Origin: Smallanthus sonchifolius
Taxonomy: Eukaryota > Streptophyta > Magnoliopsida > Asterales > Asteraceae
Assembly (NCBI GenBank): GCA_023525975.1
Contig: CM042023.1
Coordinates: 14,148,501-14,212,500, forward strand
Direction of reading: 5' to 3'
DNA length: 64,000 nucleotides
The translations under genes were made by a program, and so were the position numbers. Positions 21,355-34,140 of this stretch are shown here, in pieces; the stretch's first letter is position 1; each line of letters begins with the position of its first letter. The notes under the pieces were generated by a model. The model searched no databases, was not told where the DNA came from, and worked only from the letters and a program-made list of their open reading frames with translations.

Positions 21355-21954
21355 ATATTTTTTTTTTGTTTTCAACCCTCATACTATATATAATATACAC
21401 TTTTAACCTGTCAACTTTTTTAATAACTTCGTTTCTCTGTTATAACTTTCGTTCTTTACTTTTTCATTAAAACGGAAAACGCAACTTTTTTTAGTTTTAT
21501 TTTGTCAACGTTCCGATATAATTTTTATTAAAAACGGAGTTTTATTCAAAAGCGAGTATTTTTTTTCGTACGCTATAGCGACTAACGTAACTTTTAGCCC
21601 CGCAAACGAGCCGAACCAAATTCGCCAATGTTCCCGCCGTGTTGCGAGGGGAATCGTTTTAGCCCATCATAGTATATATAATATATGTTTTTAGCCCGTT
21701 TACCTTTCTATTAATTTCGTTTTCCTGTGCTAACTTTCGTTCGCTTATTTTTTTTTAAAACGGAATGCGCGGTTTTTTTTTTTTTGCCAACTTTTAGGTA
21801 TAACTTTTTTTAAAACGAGTTATGTTAACATTTGAGGTTTTTTTTCGTATGTTATAGCAAGTCTGCATTTCGACATAAGTTTTATCCACTCAAATGAGCT
21901 GACCTCGATAACGAACTGACTCCCGCAGCAAAGCGCGGGTGAAAAAAAATCTAG
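21355..21954 (+). mobile_element. Helitron 3' portion
   Basis: It ends with a GC-rich hairpin (CCCGCAGCAAAGCGCGGG, 21922-21939) followed by a short A-rich spacer and CTAG (21951-21954), the standard Helitron 3' terminus, next to T. Inside are two diverged copies of a block containing ATAACTTTCGTTC and AAAACGGAA. The 5' TC end was not located; the left coordinate is approximate. No Rep/helicase coding. Confidence 0.6.
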
Positions 21955-22490
21955 TTGTTCAAAATGAAGTAAGCCGGTTCGTTTAGCCAGTTTGATATCC
22001 AGATCCAAATGGTTAGGATCATGGTTCGTTTTAGTGGGTTTGACGGTTTAACGGTTTGGAACTTGGAATTAGACGTGTAATATTTAACCGAACCACATGT
22101 TTAACTTTGATTATTCATATGTTTGAAATATGTAGTTATGTATATGTATAATAATCATGAATCATTTTAAAAATTTTAAATCAATTTTGAAAAAAAAAGT
22201 ACTTGTTCAAACTGTCAAAACAGGATCCTTAAACCGCCAAATCGATAAAACCACCAAGTCTGGCCAACCCACCCAACCTGACCGATTTAGTTTGTCGTTC
22301 ATCGAACCCATAATTAACGGTTCGACCCAGAAATTTTTATCAAAACCGGCCGAATATACATGGATCACAATATTAAATTACTAATAATATGAATATTACA
22401 CATCTACCATGTATATATGGATACATTTATATATCTATTCAATGCAAGCACCTGCATATGCACACATTGAAGTTAAGAGCTAAAAAAATC
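21955..22490. other. sequence upstream of the HOTHEAD-like gene
   Basis: Has scattered GGTTTAACGGTTTGG and AACCGAACC motifs like the subterminal repeats of the hAT-type elements in this window, but no clear ends or target duplication. Confidence 0.35.
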
Positions 22491-22750
22491 AGATAGATAT
22501 AAGCATATAACTTGCTAGTCACATTTCTTGAGTTTTGTTTTGGAGGGTTTAAGATTGCAAATTTGATGTGGGCGATCAAGATTCAAATATTAAATACATT
22601 AAAATGTTTTGTTTTGTTTGTTGAATTGTTTCTAAGATAAAGCCGTCAAGATTGTTGGAGTTCTTCTCCATAAAAACCCTACTCCACCATCAACTTTCTG
22701 CAATCTGCACACTCTCAAGTCTCAACACATAATCCAAACAAGCGGCGGTC

Positions 22751-25700
22751 ATGACGGTTTCAGGGTGGTGGCGAATGGTGGCTGCTCTCCTCAATGCAGT
22801 TCTGCTGTTTCATGGATTTTCTTCTGCTCAAAGAGGTATCATTTTCATTCATTTATTTACTGCTTTTTGATATCTTTGAAGTATAGTCTAACTGACTTCT
22901 TGTTCGTACTTGTAACTGCCAAAAATTTAATTCCTTAGCTGTTTTTAAGGTTCAGTAAAGATTATACAAATTCTTTAGAATTCTAAATGTTTTTGTTTGT
23001 GAGAGCATTCATAGGAAGGTTTCTATCTCTATTATTAACAGATTTCTTTTATTTTGCAACTAAATCAGGATCTCTATCTCCATCTTCATCTTTAAATTTT
23101 AAAGTTTAGTAAATAGAGATTCTTTAAATATAGAGATTCATTTTCATCAATCTCTATATTTTTTATGAGTCTCTAGGGAAAGAGAAAAAATAATAAAACA
23201 AGTGTTTGTAAGTGAAATAGAGATAGAGAATGAGATGTGTGAGGTTAAACAAAATCTAAAGATAAATTTTAAAAAAATAATATTTAGTTAAATTATAGAG
23301 ATTGAGATAAAAATGTTGCTAATGCTCTTACTCATAACTTCTTTACTAAATAATTGAAGTCAAAATAAACATTTTAAATGTTCAAAAATGCTACAATTTT
23401 GACTCAATTATCAATAGATGAATCAGTTTATATATGGTTATAATTATTGAACATGACAAACAATCATAGTTGTCCAAATTTAAAAGACAGGAAGTGTTTG
23501 CTGATCAACTCAGCCCAATCTATCCCTTTTTAACAAGTCGTTTTAATTAACAACTCACTTGACCTACTCACTTTGCCAGCTTTACATATTTGTTTATAAA
23601 AGTAGTAATTATTTTAGACCTTGTAAGATTTCTTTTAATAGGCTCTACTGTTTCTAAAAAAAAATATAGCATGATCAAAGTACATTTCTGGACTTTTAAA
23701 AGGGTCAACTATAATTAAATTATATTTCTAGTGTTGCATGTGTAAAAAGATATTTGGAGGATATAAAATGGAATTAATAAATATACTACTTTTGCATTGT
23801 ACTGATTGACGGGTCCATTATATATTTATTTCCAACTACCCTTAAATCTTATATTAAATGAAAACCTACTAACCACTTTGATAGATGAGTTCCGGCCTTT
23901 ATTATATTTCATCTATATAGCCAAGCAAATCTTCTAGACTTTCTTGATACATCTTATAATTTTTTATTTATGAGATTATCTTATATTTTATTACACAAGT
24001 ATAAAATAATATTATGAACATCCGTACTACCACAAATTACCTAAAAACTTGTGTTAAATGTATTTTTTGTAAGTATTTATTTAAAATTAGTAATAATGTA
24101 CAATGACGAAACTTTTATCTCATTAAAAATCTAACCATTTTGTTTGATACAAAATTTAAAATATGTAATTATGAGATTCTAAGTTAATATATAGTTTGAT
24201 ACAAAATTAAAAAAATGTTTGATACAGATCCAGGGTACACATTCATGCACCAAGCAACAACAGCTCCATCAGTCTCATACTACGATTACATAATCGTTGG
24301 TGGCGGCACGGCCGGCTGTCCGTTAGCCGCCACGCTCTCTCAGAACTATTCCGTGCTCCTCCTCGAGCGTGGCGGCTCCCCTTATGGAAACGAAAATATC
24401 ACCGATTTGGCCGCCTTTGGAGCCGCCCTCTCCGACCTCTCTCCAACTTCCCCTTCGCAACGTTTTGTCTCGGAGGACGGAGTTGTGAGTGCCAGGGCCC
24501 GGGTTCTCGGTGGTGGAAGCTGTTTGAATGCTGGATTTTACTCCCGTGCGGGTCCTGATTATGTTCGGCTTGCGGGTTGGGATGCGAGATTGGTCAACGA
24601 GTCATACGAGTGGGTGGAAAAGGTGGTTGCTTTTCAGCCGCCGTTGAAGCAGTGGCAGACCGCGGTGAGAGACGGGTTGGTGGAGGCGGGAATACGGCCG
24701 TATAATGGGTTCACATATGATCACTTATACGGCACAAAAATAGGTGGCACAATTTTTGATGGAAACGGTCATAGACATACAGCTGCCGATTTGCTTCGGT
24801 ATGCGAATCCGAGTGGACTCACCGTGTTACTCCATGCACCCGTTCACCAAATATTATTCACGAGACGAGGTACAAAGCCCAAGGCCCATGGGGTGATCTT
24901 CACAGATGCAAATGGGTTGGCCCATCGAGCTTACTTAAAGAGAGGGTCCAATAATGAAATTATAGTGTCCTCTGGGGCCCTTGGAAGCCCACAACTTCTA
25001 ATGTTAAGTGGAATAGGCCCAAAAAGACAACTTAATGCCCATAACATAACGGTGGTCTTGGACCAGCCAATGGTAGGCCTTGGAATGTCCGATAACCCGA
25101 TGAATGCGGTTTTCATCCCCTCTCCTCAACCTGTCGAGGTTTCTCTTATTCAAATCGTCGGTATTACTCATAATGGAACCTACATTGAGGCCGCTTCTGG
25201 TGAAAACTTTGCTGGTGGAGCTCGAAGTCAAGACTACGGAATGTTTTCTCCAAAGGTAAACCTTTTCACAATCGGGCTTTGCGTATGCCTGTATTGAAAT
25301 GGGCCTCAAAAAAGCCCGTATTCATATTGTGCTTCCGAGCCCATCAAGGACTTATTTTTTAAACTACACTCCTGCTAAATATATTTCTTTATATTTTTCA
25401 GATTGGACAACTTTCAACGGTACCACCAAAACAAAGAACACAAGAAGCCATAGACAAGGCGGTAGAGGCCATGAAAGCACTTCCACAGAGTGCTTTCGTG
25501 GGCGGGTTTATCCTAGAGAAGATTATGGGCCCGATCTCCACAGGCCATCTTGAGCTTACGTCTCGTAACCCAAATGACAACCCGACAGTTACATTCAACT
25601 ACTTTAAAGACCCTCGGGACTTACAAAGATGTGTTGACGGTATGAAAATCATTGAGAATGTGATCGAATCAAACGCATTTTCACCATTCAGATTTGATTC

Positions 25701-26104
25701 TTTATCTATAGTAACTCTTCTCAACATGACCGCGAGTTCACCCATAAACTTATTGCCTAAACATGCCAATGCATCAAGATCCTTAGAACAGTTTTGTAAG
25801 GACACTGTGATGACCATATGGCATTACCATGGAGGTTGCCAAGTTGCTAGAGTGGTGGATCGCGATTATAAGGTTATTGGCGTAGATTCTCTCAGGGTCA
25901 TTGACGGGTCAACGTTCCGTAATTCCCCGGGAACTAATCCTCAAGCTACCGTTATGATGCTAGGAAGGTAATAATTAAACAATTATTAACTTTAACTATG
26001 TATTAAAAACATGTATTTGATTAACTTATGTTGCTGAAAATATATGCAGGTACATGGGGGTTAAATTGATGCGTGACAGGCATGCCACAAATGGGCCTGA
26101 GTGA
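22751..26104 (+). CDS. HTH: HOTHEAD-like GMC oxidoreductase, four exons
   Basis: Exons 22751-22835, 24228-25255, 25402-25967 and 26050-26104 join in frame with GT-AG introns to give 577 aa, close to the roughly 590 aa usual for HOTHEAD. Exon 1 encodes a hydrophobic signal peptide (MVAALLNAVLLFHGFSSA). The FAD-binding motif IIVGGGTAG is at about residues 50-58, GMC signature 1 (RARVLGGGSCLNAGFYSRAG) near 118-137, and GMC signature 2 (GALGSPQLLMLSGIGP) near 278-293. The catalytic WHYHGGC lies near 511 and NPQAT near 550. In Arabidopsis, HOTHEAD is needed for oxidation of omega-hydroxy fatty acids for cutin, and its loss causes organ fusion. All key motifs are intact, so this is probably a working gene. 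Intron 1 is 1.39 kb and contains a MITE-like block. A TATA-like CCATAAAAACC lies about 75 bases before the start. Confidence 0.92.
23003..23331. mobile_element. MITE-like element in HOTHEAD intron 1
   Basis: The ends GAGCATTCATAGG and (inverted) GAGCATTAGCAAC, with many internal inverted GAGATAGAGAT / ATCTCTATCTC motifs, fit a PIF/Harbinger (Tourist-like) MITE about 330 bases long. The flanking triplets are unclear. It lies fully within intron 1. Confidence 0.5.
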
Positions 26105-27906
26105 TATCAAATTTTAAAGAATACATATTGTGTGATTATTTGTTGGTTTTGAACAACACTTTGGTTTCTTTACTTCCTTCAAGGACTGATATTATTTTGG
26201 ATGTATATCAAATCAATTACTGATTTGTTTAAAGTATTTTTCATGATTAAAGGGTTAATAATGTAATATAATAACAATATTCACTTGTGTTTTATAACGA
26301 TAAAATATTATTACTATTACTAGTACAATAATTTTATAATTTAATAAAATAGCAAGGCTAGTAATAGCTTGACGGTTAGTTACGGGCTCAGTCAGACTAC
26401 TATAAATTCATTCATTCGGCGTCACATTTCAAACATCCCAAAACCAATTCACTTTCCAAATTCTGGAGAACGACCATTCCTCAGTTAACGTGCCACTACT
26501 CCCGGTAATATCTGACTCTCACTTATTTTCTGCACTCTCGCTTAAACGCTCCCCCGGCTAGGACGAGAGGCTAGGATTTTGAGCTAGAAGCCAGAGCTAG
26601 CACCTGAGATAAGCACCAAGCTACTTTAAGGTGAATATGTTTATCCGCTTTCAAAAACCTTGAAACGTTTTGCGTTTACGAAAATGGCAATACATGTATT
26701 AAAAGTTTGATGCATAAGGGCATCTACATGAAACATTCAGGCCATAAGTATATGTAAAACTTGATCAAAGAATACACGTATTATAGGTTAAATTCCCATA
26801 ATGGGGCTTGTATTTGTCTGTAATTTGACGTAAGACGGGGTTCCTGTGATGAAACCACGCAGTAAGTCGGTCTGGTAATGCCAACAATCTTATTACAGAA
26901 TCTACCAGTGTATACCTGGTTTGTATACTCGGATGAAATAGTTCTGCTGAATGGTAGAGTGCATCAGATTATGGTTAAATGTTTTGATACTGTATTTGCC
27001 AAAAGAATTTGTGTCATGATAAGCATGTTCACCAGCGTTCACGCTAACTTTTTATTTTTCAAAAATGTTTTCATGTAATCAGTGATTATCTGTGAGGTTG
27101 GTCCTAAGGGACAGTCTCGGGGATAAATGTAAATATGGATTTTGATAGTGTTATGTGTTGAAAGGATGTCGACTTCCTAGGCACAGAAGATAACTCTGCA
27201 TGTATAAAAATCAAGAGATGTCTTAGGATGACGATTTCCTAGACATAGGATACTCCCTTGATATTCGCAAGGATAGGTGCTGTAGAGTAAAATCCCTAGA
27301 TGCCTAACTGACAAAACATGGTATGGGAATGATTAACTTCCTAGGTACATAACAACTATCTTGTGGCTCTATATATATAAACCTGCTATTGCAGAAGATA
27401 ATGTAAATGGTCGTGAAGCATGATTTTGTAAAAGAATAGGGGTTTAAGTTAGGGGTGTCCACGGTCCGGTTTCAAACCTTGAAACCGGTCATCGGTTCGG
27501 TTTCATGGTCAGCTTTTTTTTCTTAACTTTTGGTCGGTCGGTTTCAAAATTTTTAAACCGTAGCGAACGGTTTGGTTTACGGTTTATACCAAAAACCAAC
27601 CGTATAAAACCGGGCCAAACCGTAAGAATTTAATTTTTTTTAGATATTTCATATTTAATCAAAAGTGAGCTAATTCCAATCTCATATTCCCAAATCTCAA
27701 TATAGTAAGTCAACCAAAAGGTTGTCGGTTCAAACCTTGACCAAGACAAAATTAAAAAAAAATTGTTGTTCAAAAAAAAAAAAGGTTAACCGGCCTTCTG
27801 TCTTTCTAAATTCCTAGTTTCCATTTTCCAATCCTAAAAAACTAAATTCGACGTCAAAAATCAAAATGTTTCAAAAGTAAAACCTAGGCGCATTACAACT
27901 TGTTTC

Positions 27907-28173
27907 TGTCGGCTAATTAATCCAAGTCGGACCCAAAGTGGGGTCGGCCCAAGGAGTCTTAAACATGTTGGTTTGGGCTTAAAGGGTATTAGGGTTTAAT
28001 TAGTTTTCTTGTTAGCCAAGTCAGGTCTAGCATTATATATATACATCAACCATGTTAGGGTTATGTATGAGAGATTATTGTATTGAGGTTTTGAGTTATT
28101 TTCCTTGATATAATAATACGTGAGTTTACTCAATAATTGTGTGATTTTCGTTTATTTGATTGTTTGGACTTGA
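27907..28173 (+). repeat. copia 1 5' LTR
   Basis: Starts TGTCGGCTAAT, ends GGACTTGA. It contains a TATATATATA stretch near 28034 that could serve as the TATA box. Confidence 0.93.
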
Positions 28174-28421
28174 ATTAGTATCAGAGCCGTTCAAGATCCA
28201 ATCGATAGACGAAAAGTTCTCAGCCGCTAAGACCTTCCGATTAATCACTGTTCTGTTCGGTTCCGCCACCAAGAAGGGTAGCCGTCGGACTAACTACTGA
28301 TCATTGAAGAGAGGCGCTGCTGAAACAAACAGATCGAACAAAGCTGTGTTCGATCAGCCCGTATTGATGCAAAGGACTGGATCCCGCGACTCCGCTTACT
28401 ACTTACAACCGACGTAAGAAG

Positions 28422-31400
28422 ATGTCGGACACCGCTACACCACCACCGCCGGCCAAGGAGGGTAACTCGGGCTCTTTCAAATGCCTGATGTTAACGGCAA
28501 CTAACTACTCAATTTGGGCAATCCGCATGAAGGTAATTTTTAATGTGCATGGCGTATGGGAGGCAATAGAACCCTGTTCGAATGATGTAAAGAAAAATAA
28601 CGTGGCGACTTCTCTGCTTTTTCAATCTATACCCGAACAACAGATCATGCAAGTCGGCAATCTGGACTCGGCAAAAGAGATGTGGGCGGCAATTAAAACT
28701 CGCCACTTAGGCGCCGATAGGGTAAAAGAAGCGAGACTCCAAACATTGATAACTGAGTTTGATGCCTTAAAAATGAAGGACTCATAAAAGATCAATGATT
28801 ATGCTAGTAGGTTATCGGAGATCTCATCGAAATCTACCACACTCGGGGAGATTTTCGAAGAATCAAAACTTGTGAAAAAGTTTCTTACAGGTCTTCCTCT
28901 TCGCTTTATTCATATAGTAGCCTCGATTGAACAAGTCCTGGATCTAAAGACGGTTGGGTTTGAAGATGTTGTAGGCCGACTCAAAACCTACGAAGAAAGA
29001 GTCAAAGACGAAGAAACTCAACCAGGAGATCAAGGTAAATTATTGTTTCACAATTCAGATTCGTTTTCTAAACGGAATCGTGATTCAAACAGAGGGAGAG
29101 GACGAGGAAATTCTAGGAATCGGGGACGGGGTCGAGGTCGAGATAATGGCCAACACCGGGGAACCCGAGAAAATTCTCAACCCGAAGAGAAACCGAAGGG
29201 TAAGGATCGGTCCAAAGTACAATGCTACCGGTGTGACAAGTTAGGTCACTTTGCCTCTATTTGTCCTGAGCGAAAGAAAGAAGCAAACCTCACCGAAGCC
29301 AAATCCGAAACCTTAATGATGATGCAACAAGTAGATGAGTCGATCTACTTAAACGAAGAGAAAGTGATTCCGAGTCGGTACCAATCCGACCAATTTTGAG
29401 AGGGTATTTGGTACCTCGATAATGGTGCTAGTAATCACATGATGGTGTGACAAGTTAGGTCACTTTGCCTCTATTTGTCCTGAGCGAAAGAAAGAAGCAA
29501 ACCTCACCGAAGCCAAAGCCGAAACCTTAATGATGATGCAACAAGTAGATGAGTCGATCTACTTAAACGAAGAGAAAGTGATTCCGAGTCGGTACCAATC
29601 CGACCAATCTGGAGAGGGTATTTGGTACCTCGATAATGGTGCTAGTAATCACATGACGGGAGAGTGTTCATTCTTTTCAAAGCTTGATGAAAAGGTGGTA
29701 GGACGAGTCCGATTTGGTGATAACTCCCAGGTCAAAATCAAGGGGAAAGGCACTATTATGTTACATTGCAACAACAGGGAGGTAAAGCAAATTACAAATG
29801 TTTATTTTATTCCTAACCTTCGTTGTAACATCTTGAGCCTAGGTCAAGCCACTGACAACGGTTGTGAGATTATGTTAAAAAGAGACTATCTTTAGATGTA
29901 TGGTGCAAGTGGGAAATTAATCATGAAAGTCCCAAAGACGAACCGACTTTACAAGATCAAGATGCGTGTTGCAAAGAACTTATGTTTACACGCGAACGAG
30001 GATCCGGTAACTCGAACATGGCATGATCGATTAGGCCATGTTAATATCGATACTTTGAAGACGATGGCTAGCAAAGAATTGGTGATCGGGCTACCAAAGC
30101 TAAACCCGACACATGAAGTGTGTGAATCCTGTTAATTGGGAAAGCAAACGAGGGAATCCTTCCCGGATCAAGCCTCGTTTCAGGCCTCGAAAATTTTGGA
30201 GTTAATATATGGGGACTTATATGGTCCGATTATCCCTCCCACTCGTGCCGGGAACCGGTAATCTTTGTTTTGATTGACAATTTTAGCCGTTGTATGTGGT
30301 CGTTTATGTTAAAGGCGAAAGACTAGGCATTTGGTACCTTCAAAAGTTTCAAAACAAGTGTAGAGATGGAGACCGGATCGAAAATTAAAACTTTTCGCAT
30401 GGACCGAGGCGGAGAGTTCAATTCTCACAAGTTTATGAAATTTTGTGAGCTACACAGGGTGGCTCGACAACTCACCGCTCCATACACACCTCAACAAAAT
30501 GGTGTGGTGGAACGGAGAAATCGAACTTTAATCGAGATGACGAGAAGTATTTTGAAAGCTCGGAGTGTGCCACGAGACATGTGGGGTGAAGGAGTTAGAC
30601 ACTCGACGTATGTTCTAAACCGAGTTACAACCCGAGCAGTGAACGACAAGACTCCGTACGAGGCCTTCAAGGAACGAAAACCGAATATAAGTCATTTGAA
30701 GATATTTGGTTGTGTTGCATACGTAAAAATCCCGGCCCAACACCTAACGAAACTCGATGATCGGAGTAAGAAATTGGTGTATCTTGGAAACGAGCATGGA
30801 TCCAAGGCGTTTCGTTTATTTGACCCGGTTACAAAGAAAATTACTGTTAGCCGGGATGTTAACTTTGACAAGGGAAAAGGGTGGACTTGGTTTGAAGAAT
30901 CGGATAATACCAATGAAGAGAAAAGTTGGCAAGATTTTGTTATCGATTGGGGAGAGGAGAACGAGCAATCCGATAACGGGTATGAAATCGAGACCGAGTC
31001 TGACAGTAGCAACAACTCCTCGGGTTCTACTGGGCCAAACAGCAGCCCTTCGGGCCCAAACTGAGACTGCTTCAGCAGCTGGATCAGCTGGGTCCTCCTC
31101 AACCCAGCAATCTTCGGCCCAACAGCAACTTTCGGATGTCCAGTCCACTGCAAAACAGCTTACATCAGACCCTGACACATGTCTGATACTTAGGCGGTCC
31201 ACATGTGTGCTGGTTCCACCAAGACGCCTTGATGATTATGTACTTGATGAAGATTTACTTCTGTTAATTGAAGACGAGCCCACAAACTATAAAGAAGCAA
31301 AAGAAAATAACAAGTGGGTTCAAGCAATGAAAGCTGAAATGTTATCGATCGAAAAGAATAACACGTGGAAACATACAATTTGTCCTAAAGGGGTGAAGCC

Positions 31401-32814
31401 GATTGGGGTAAAGTGGGTTTTCAAGGTTAAGAAAAATCCGGACGGGTCGGTAAACAAGTACAAGGCACGGCTAGTTGCAAAAGGGTATGTGCAACGACAC
31501 GGGGTTGATTATGATGAGGTTTTCGCACCCGTGGCCCGACTCGAAACAGTCTGTCTTATTCTAGCGCTAGCCGCAAGCGAAGCATGGGAGGTACATCATA
31601 TGGATGTAAAATTGGCTTTCTTGCACGGAGACTTGCTGAAAGAGGTTTTCGTTGAACAACCGGATGGGTTCGTAAAGGAAGGTGAGAGTCATAAAGTGTA
31701 TAAACTCTCAAAGGCACTTTACGGGTTAAAACAAGCTCCGAGAGCTTGGAATTCAAAGTTGAATGAGATTCTAAATGAAATGGGTTTTTGAAAATGTACC
31801 GAGGAACAAGTTGTATACGTGAAGAATTCAACAAAGTCTGTGTTGATTATTGTAGTCTATGTCGATGATCTCTTGATAACCGGCTCCAAGATCGAAGAAG
31901 TGAAAGTGTTCAAAGGTCAAATGTGGGAACGGTTCGAGATGGGTGACTTGGGAAAATTAACGTATTATCTCGGTATCGAAGTAAATCAAGATCATAACGG
32001 AATCTCGATTAATCAAGAAAGCTACGCATTAAAAATTCTAAAGCAATCTGGTTTGGAAACGTGTTACGCGGCCCAATACCCGATGGATTCCGGAGTAAAA
32101 TTTAGTCGAGAGTAAAGTTGGGTTCCAGTGGATGGAACCGAGTATAGAAGACGGGTTGGATGTCTTCGGTATCTCCTCCATACTCGACCCGACTTAGCAT
32201 ACGCGGTTGGTATTGTTAGTCGCTACATGCAAGACCCAAAGGAGTCTCACACAGAGGGGGTGCAGCAGATTCTGAGGTACGTTCACGGAACGATGAGCAT
32301 AGGTATTCGGTATCGACAGGGTGGTACTAAATTGTTAACCAGGTTTAGTGATAGCAGTCACAACATTGATGAAGATGATAGGCGAAGTACCATCGGGCAT
32401 GTATTTTATTTTGGCAAAGGGCCTATCTCTTGGTGTTCAAAGAAACAAAGCACGGTTGCTCTATCTTCGTGTGAAGCCGAGTATGTGGCAGCATCCGCAG
32501 CCTCTTGTCAAGCCGTGTGGCTTCGAGCTCTGTTAATCGAAGTAACCGGGAAGAACATGGAAAGTGTACTTGTGTTAGTTGACAACACCTCAGCAATCGC
32601 CTTAGTGAAGAATCTTGTTTTTCATGGAAGGACCAGGCACATCAAGGCCCGATATCACTATATTCGGGATTGTGTCGAAGACGGGGATGTGATGGTCGAG
32701 CATATAAGCGGGAAAGAACACCGAGCTGATATTCTGACCAAAGCTCTTGGAAGACTCAAGTTTAAGGAGATGCGAGAGTTGCTTGGAGTTAAAGACCTCC
32801 CGAAATCCGACTAG
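28422..32814 (+). pseudogene. copia 1 gag-pol, multiply broken
   Basis: Order: gag (28422 on), CCHC knuckle CYRCDKLGHFASIC near 29223, protease (YLDNGASNHMTGE near 29625), integrase with H-H-C-C (TWHDRLGHVN, CESC) and the D-D-E acid residues (last in PQQNGVVERRNR), RT (VYVDDLL near 31855) and RNase H (SSCEAEYVA, HIKARYHYIRD). In-frame stops occur at about 28785, 29397, 29893, 30133, 31789 and 32113. Frames also shift at the 214-bp duplication, between 30135 and 30366, and near 31065. Family identity is certain; it cannot make a full polyprotein. Confidence 0.93.
29230..29657 (+). repeat. 214-bp tandem duplication inside copia 1
   Basis: 29230-29443 is repeated directly as 29444-29657, spanning the second half of the zinc knuckle to the start of the protease. 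Differences are few (for example CAATTTTGAG against CAATCTGGAG, the first creating a stop). As 214 is not a multiple of three, the duplication shifts the downstream frame. Confidence 0.92.
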
Positions 32815-32830
32815 GAAATTAGGGGGTGAT

Positions 32831-33097
32831 TGTCGGCTAATTAATCCAAGTCGGACCCAAAGGGGGGTCGGCCCAAGGAGTCTTAAACATGTTGGTTTGG
32901 GCTTAAGGGGTATTAGGGTTTAATTAGTTTTCTTGTTAGCCAAGTCGGGTCTAGCATTATATATATACATCAACCGTGTTAGGGTTATGTATGAGAGATT
33001 ATTGTATTAAGGTTTTGAGTTATTTTCCTTGATATAATAATACGTGAGTTTACTCAATAATTGTGTGATTTTCGTTTATTTGATTGTTTGGACTTGA
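32831..33097 (+). repeat. copia 1 3' LTR
   Basis: Matches the 5' LTR at about 98% by eye and is preceded by the purine tract AATTAGGGGGTGAT. Confidence 0.93.
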
Positions 33098-33657
33098 GTT
33101 TCAAAAATCAAAATTGCTAAATTACAAAAAACTAAATTAGACGTAAAAAATCAAAACTAAATTGGATTGTATTGTATTGTATTTCCACATTACAACTTTT
33201 TAAATTCTGGACAACTTTTAATTTAGCAGTTTAATCTTTGACAACTTACTTTGTAATTTAGCAAAAGAATTTTTGATGTTTTTGAGTACTTGTATAAAGG
33301 TCCAAAAAGCTCAAACCGTGAAACCAAACCGGAACTAAACCGTTAGTAACGGTTCGGTTTGGTTCGGTTTTGGTTTTTGATGATCAAAAACCGTTAACGG
33401 TTTGGCTCACGGTTTAACATAAAAACCGTTAAAACCGAACCGTAAATAACCCTAGTTTAAGTCCCCAAGAAATGAAAATGATTTACTTATCCCTAGATTT
33501 GAAAAATGTGCAATATCAACCATCGGGTTGTGATTTTACGACAAGATCAATCCAAAAGTATTTTCCGCTGCTAAAACATTTTGATTCTTAAATAAAATAA
33601 GATTGTAGGTGTCAATCTGGTCGCACGCCTGATGTGTCATAAAAACGGGGTGTGACA

Positions 33658-34140
33658 TGTAGATAAGAGTATCATTAACGATTAATCAACGACGGACGAT
33701 ATATGCCAGTCAGTAATCATCGACAGATTGACGGAACCGAATAAAAACCCATAAAAGAAACTGGAAAAAGAAAATTAAAAATATATGTATTCATAATACA
33801 TCGGTATTTGTTTGTACACTCCGTTGGTGACAATCCTACCGCTAATCCATGATAATAGTCACTATGATCTGTTGTTAATCTATCGTTGATATTCACACCG
33901 GTGGTCCCTCAGTAATTTCCGCCGGTAATCCGTTAGAAAATTCATTACCCATGTCCTATTTTCCGACGGAGTATTACTAACGGGAACCACCTTCACAATA
34001 GATTTCCAGTAGTTCTATCCGTCGGTGAAGGTCATCATCCATTTTATATTGAATCATTTAATAAAATGAGAGAATTACTAATATTTTCTATGTACTCGAA
34101 ACAGAACACGGAAAACGTTTTCTCATGGATAGAAATGAGT
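33658..34140. other. intergenic, possible CACTA-type subterminal repeats
   Basis: Contains motifs of the CCGACGGAG, CCGTCGGTGAAGG and CCGTTGGTGACAA kind in both orientations, which resemble subterminal repeats of CACTA elements. No CACTA terminus was found. Confidence 0.25.

Larger units (their letters stand above)
27907..33097 (+). mobile_element. Ty1-copia retrotransposon 1, defective
   Basis: LTRs 27907-28173 and 32831-33097 (267 bp each, about five differences by eye), perfect target duplication GTTTC (27902-27906 and 33098-33102). The primer site TAGTATCAGAGC (28176-28187) matches tRNA-iMet with one change, and a purine tract AGGGGGTGAT precedes the 3' LTR. Gene order is gag-PR-IN-RT-RH, so Ty1-copia. 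Total 5191 bases, inserted inside a hAT-type element. Confidence 0.95.
27450..33454. mobile_element. hAT-type non-autonomous element, split by a copia
   Basis: Ends TAGGGGTGTCCACGG and (inverted) TAGGGTTATTTACGG, with subterminal GGTTCGGTTTC / AACCGAACC repeats. The 8-base target duplication GTTTAAGT is perfect (27442-27449 and 33455-33462), as expected for hAT. Without the copia it is about 810 bases and non-coding. A short tRNA-like stretch (GTCGGTTCAAACC, near 27725) is inside. Confidence 0.82.
26400..33657 (+). mobile_element. old LTR remnant, host of nested insertions
   Basis: The two outer parts, roughly 26400-27449 and 33463-33657, read like one gypsy-type LTR. The left part has repeated GATGTCGACTTCCTAGGCACAG-like blocks. 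The right part has TTTTCCGCTGCTAAAACATTTT and ends AACGGGGTGTGACA, a common plant LTR end. The 5' boundary is uncertain and no target duplication was identified. A hAT-type element (27450-33454), itself split by a copia, sits inside. Confidence 0.4.

Noticed and set aside
25256..25297. Extension of HOTHEAD exon 2 to the stop at 25297
   Set aside because: A GT donor at 25256 and an AG acceptor at 25401 restore the conserved protein; the extension reads into intron sequence.
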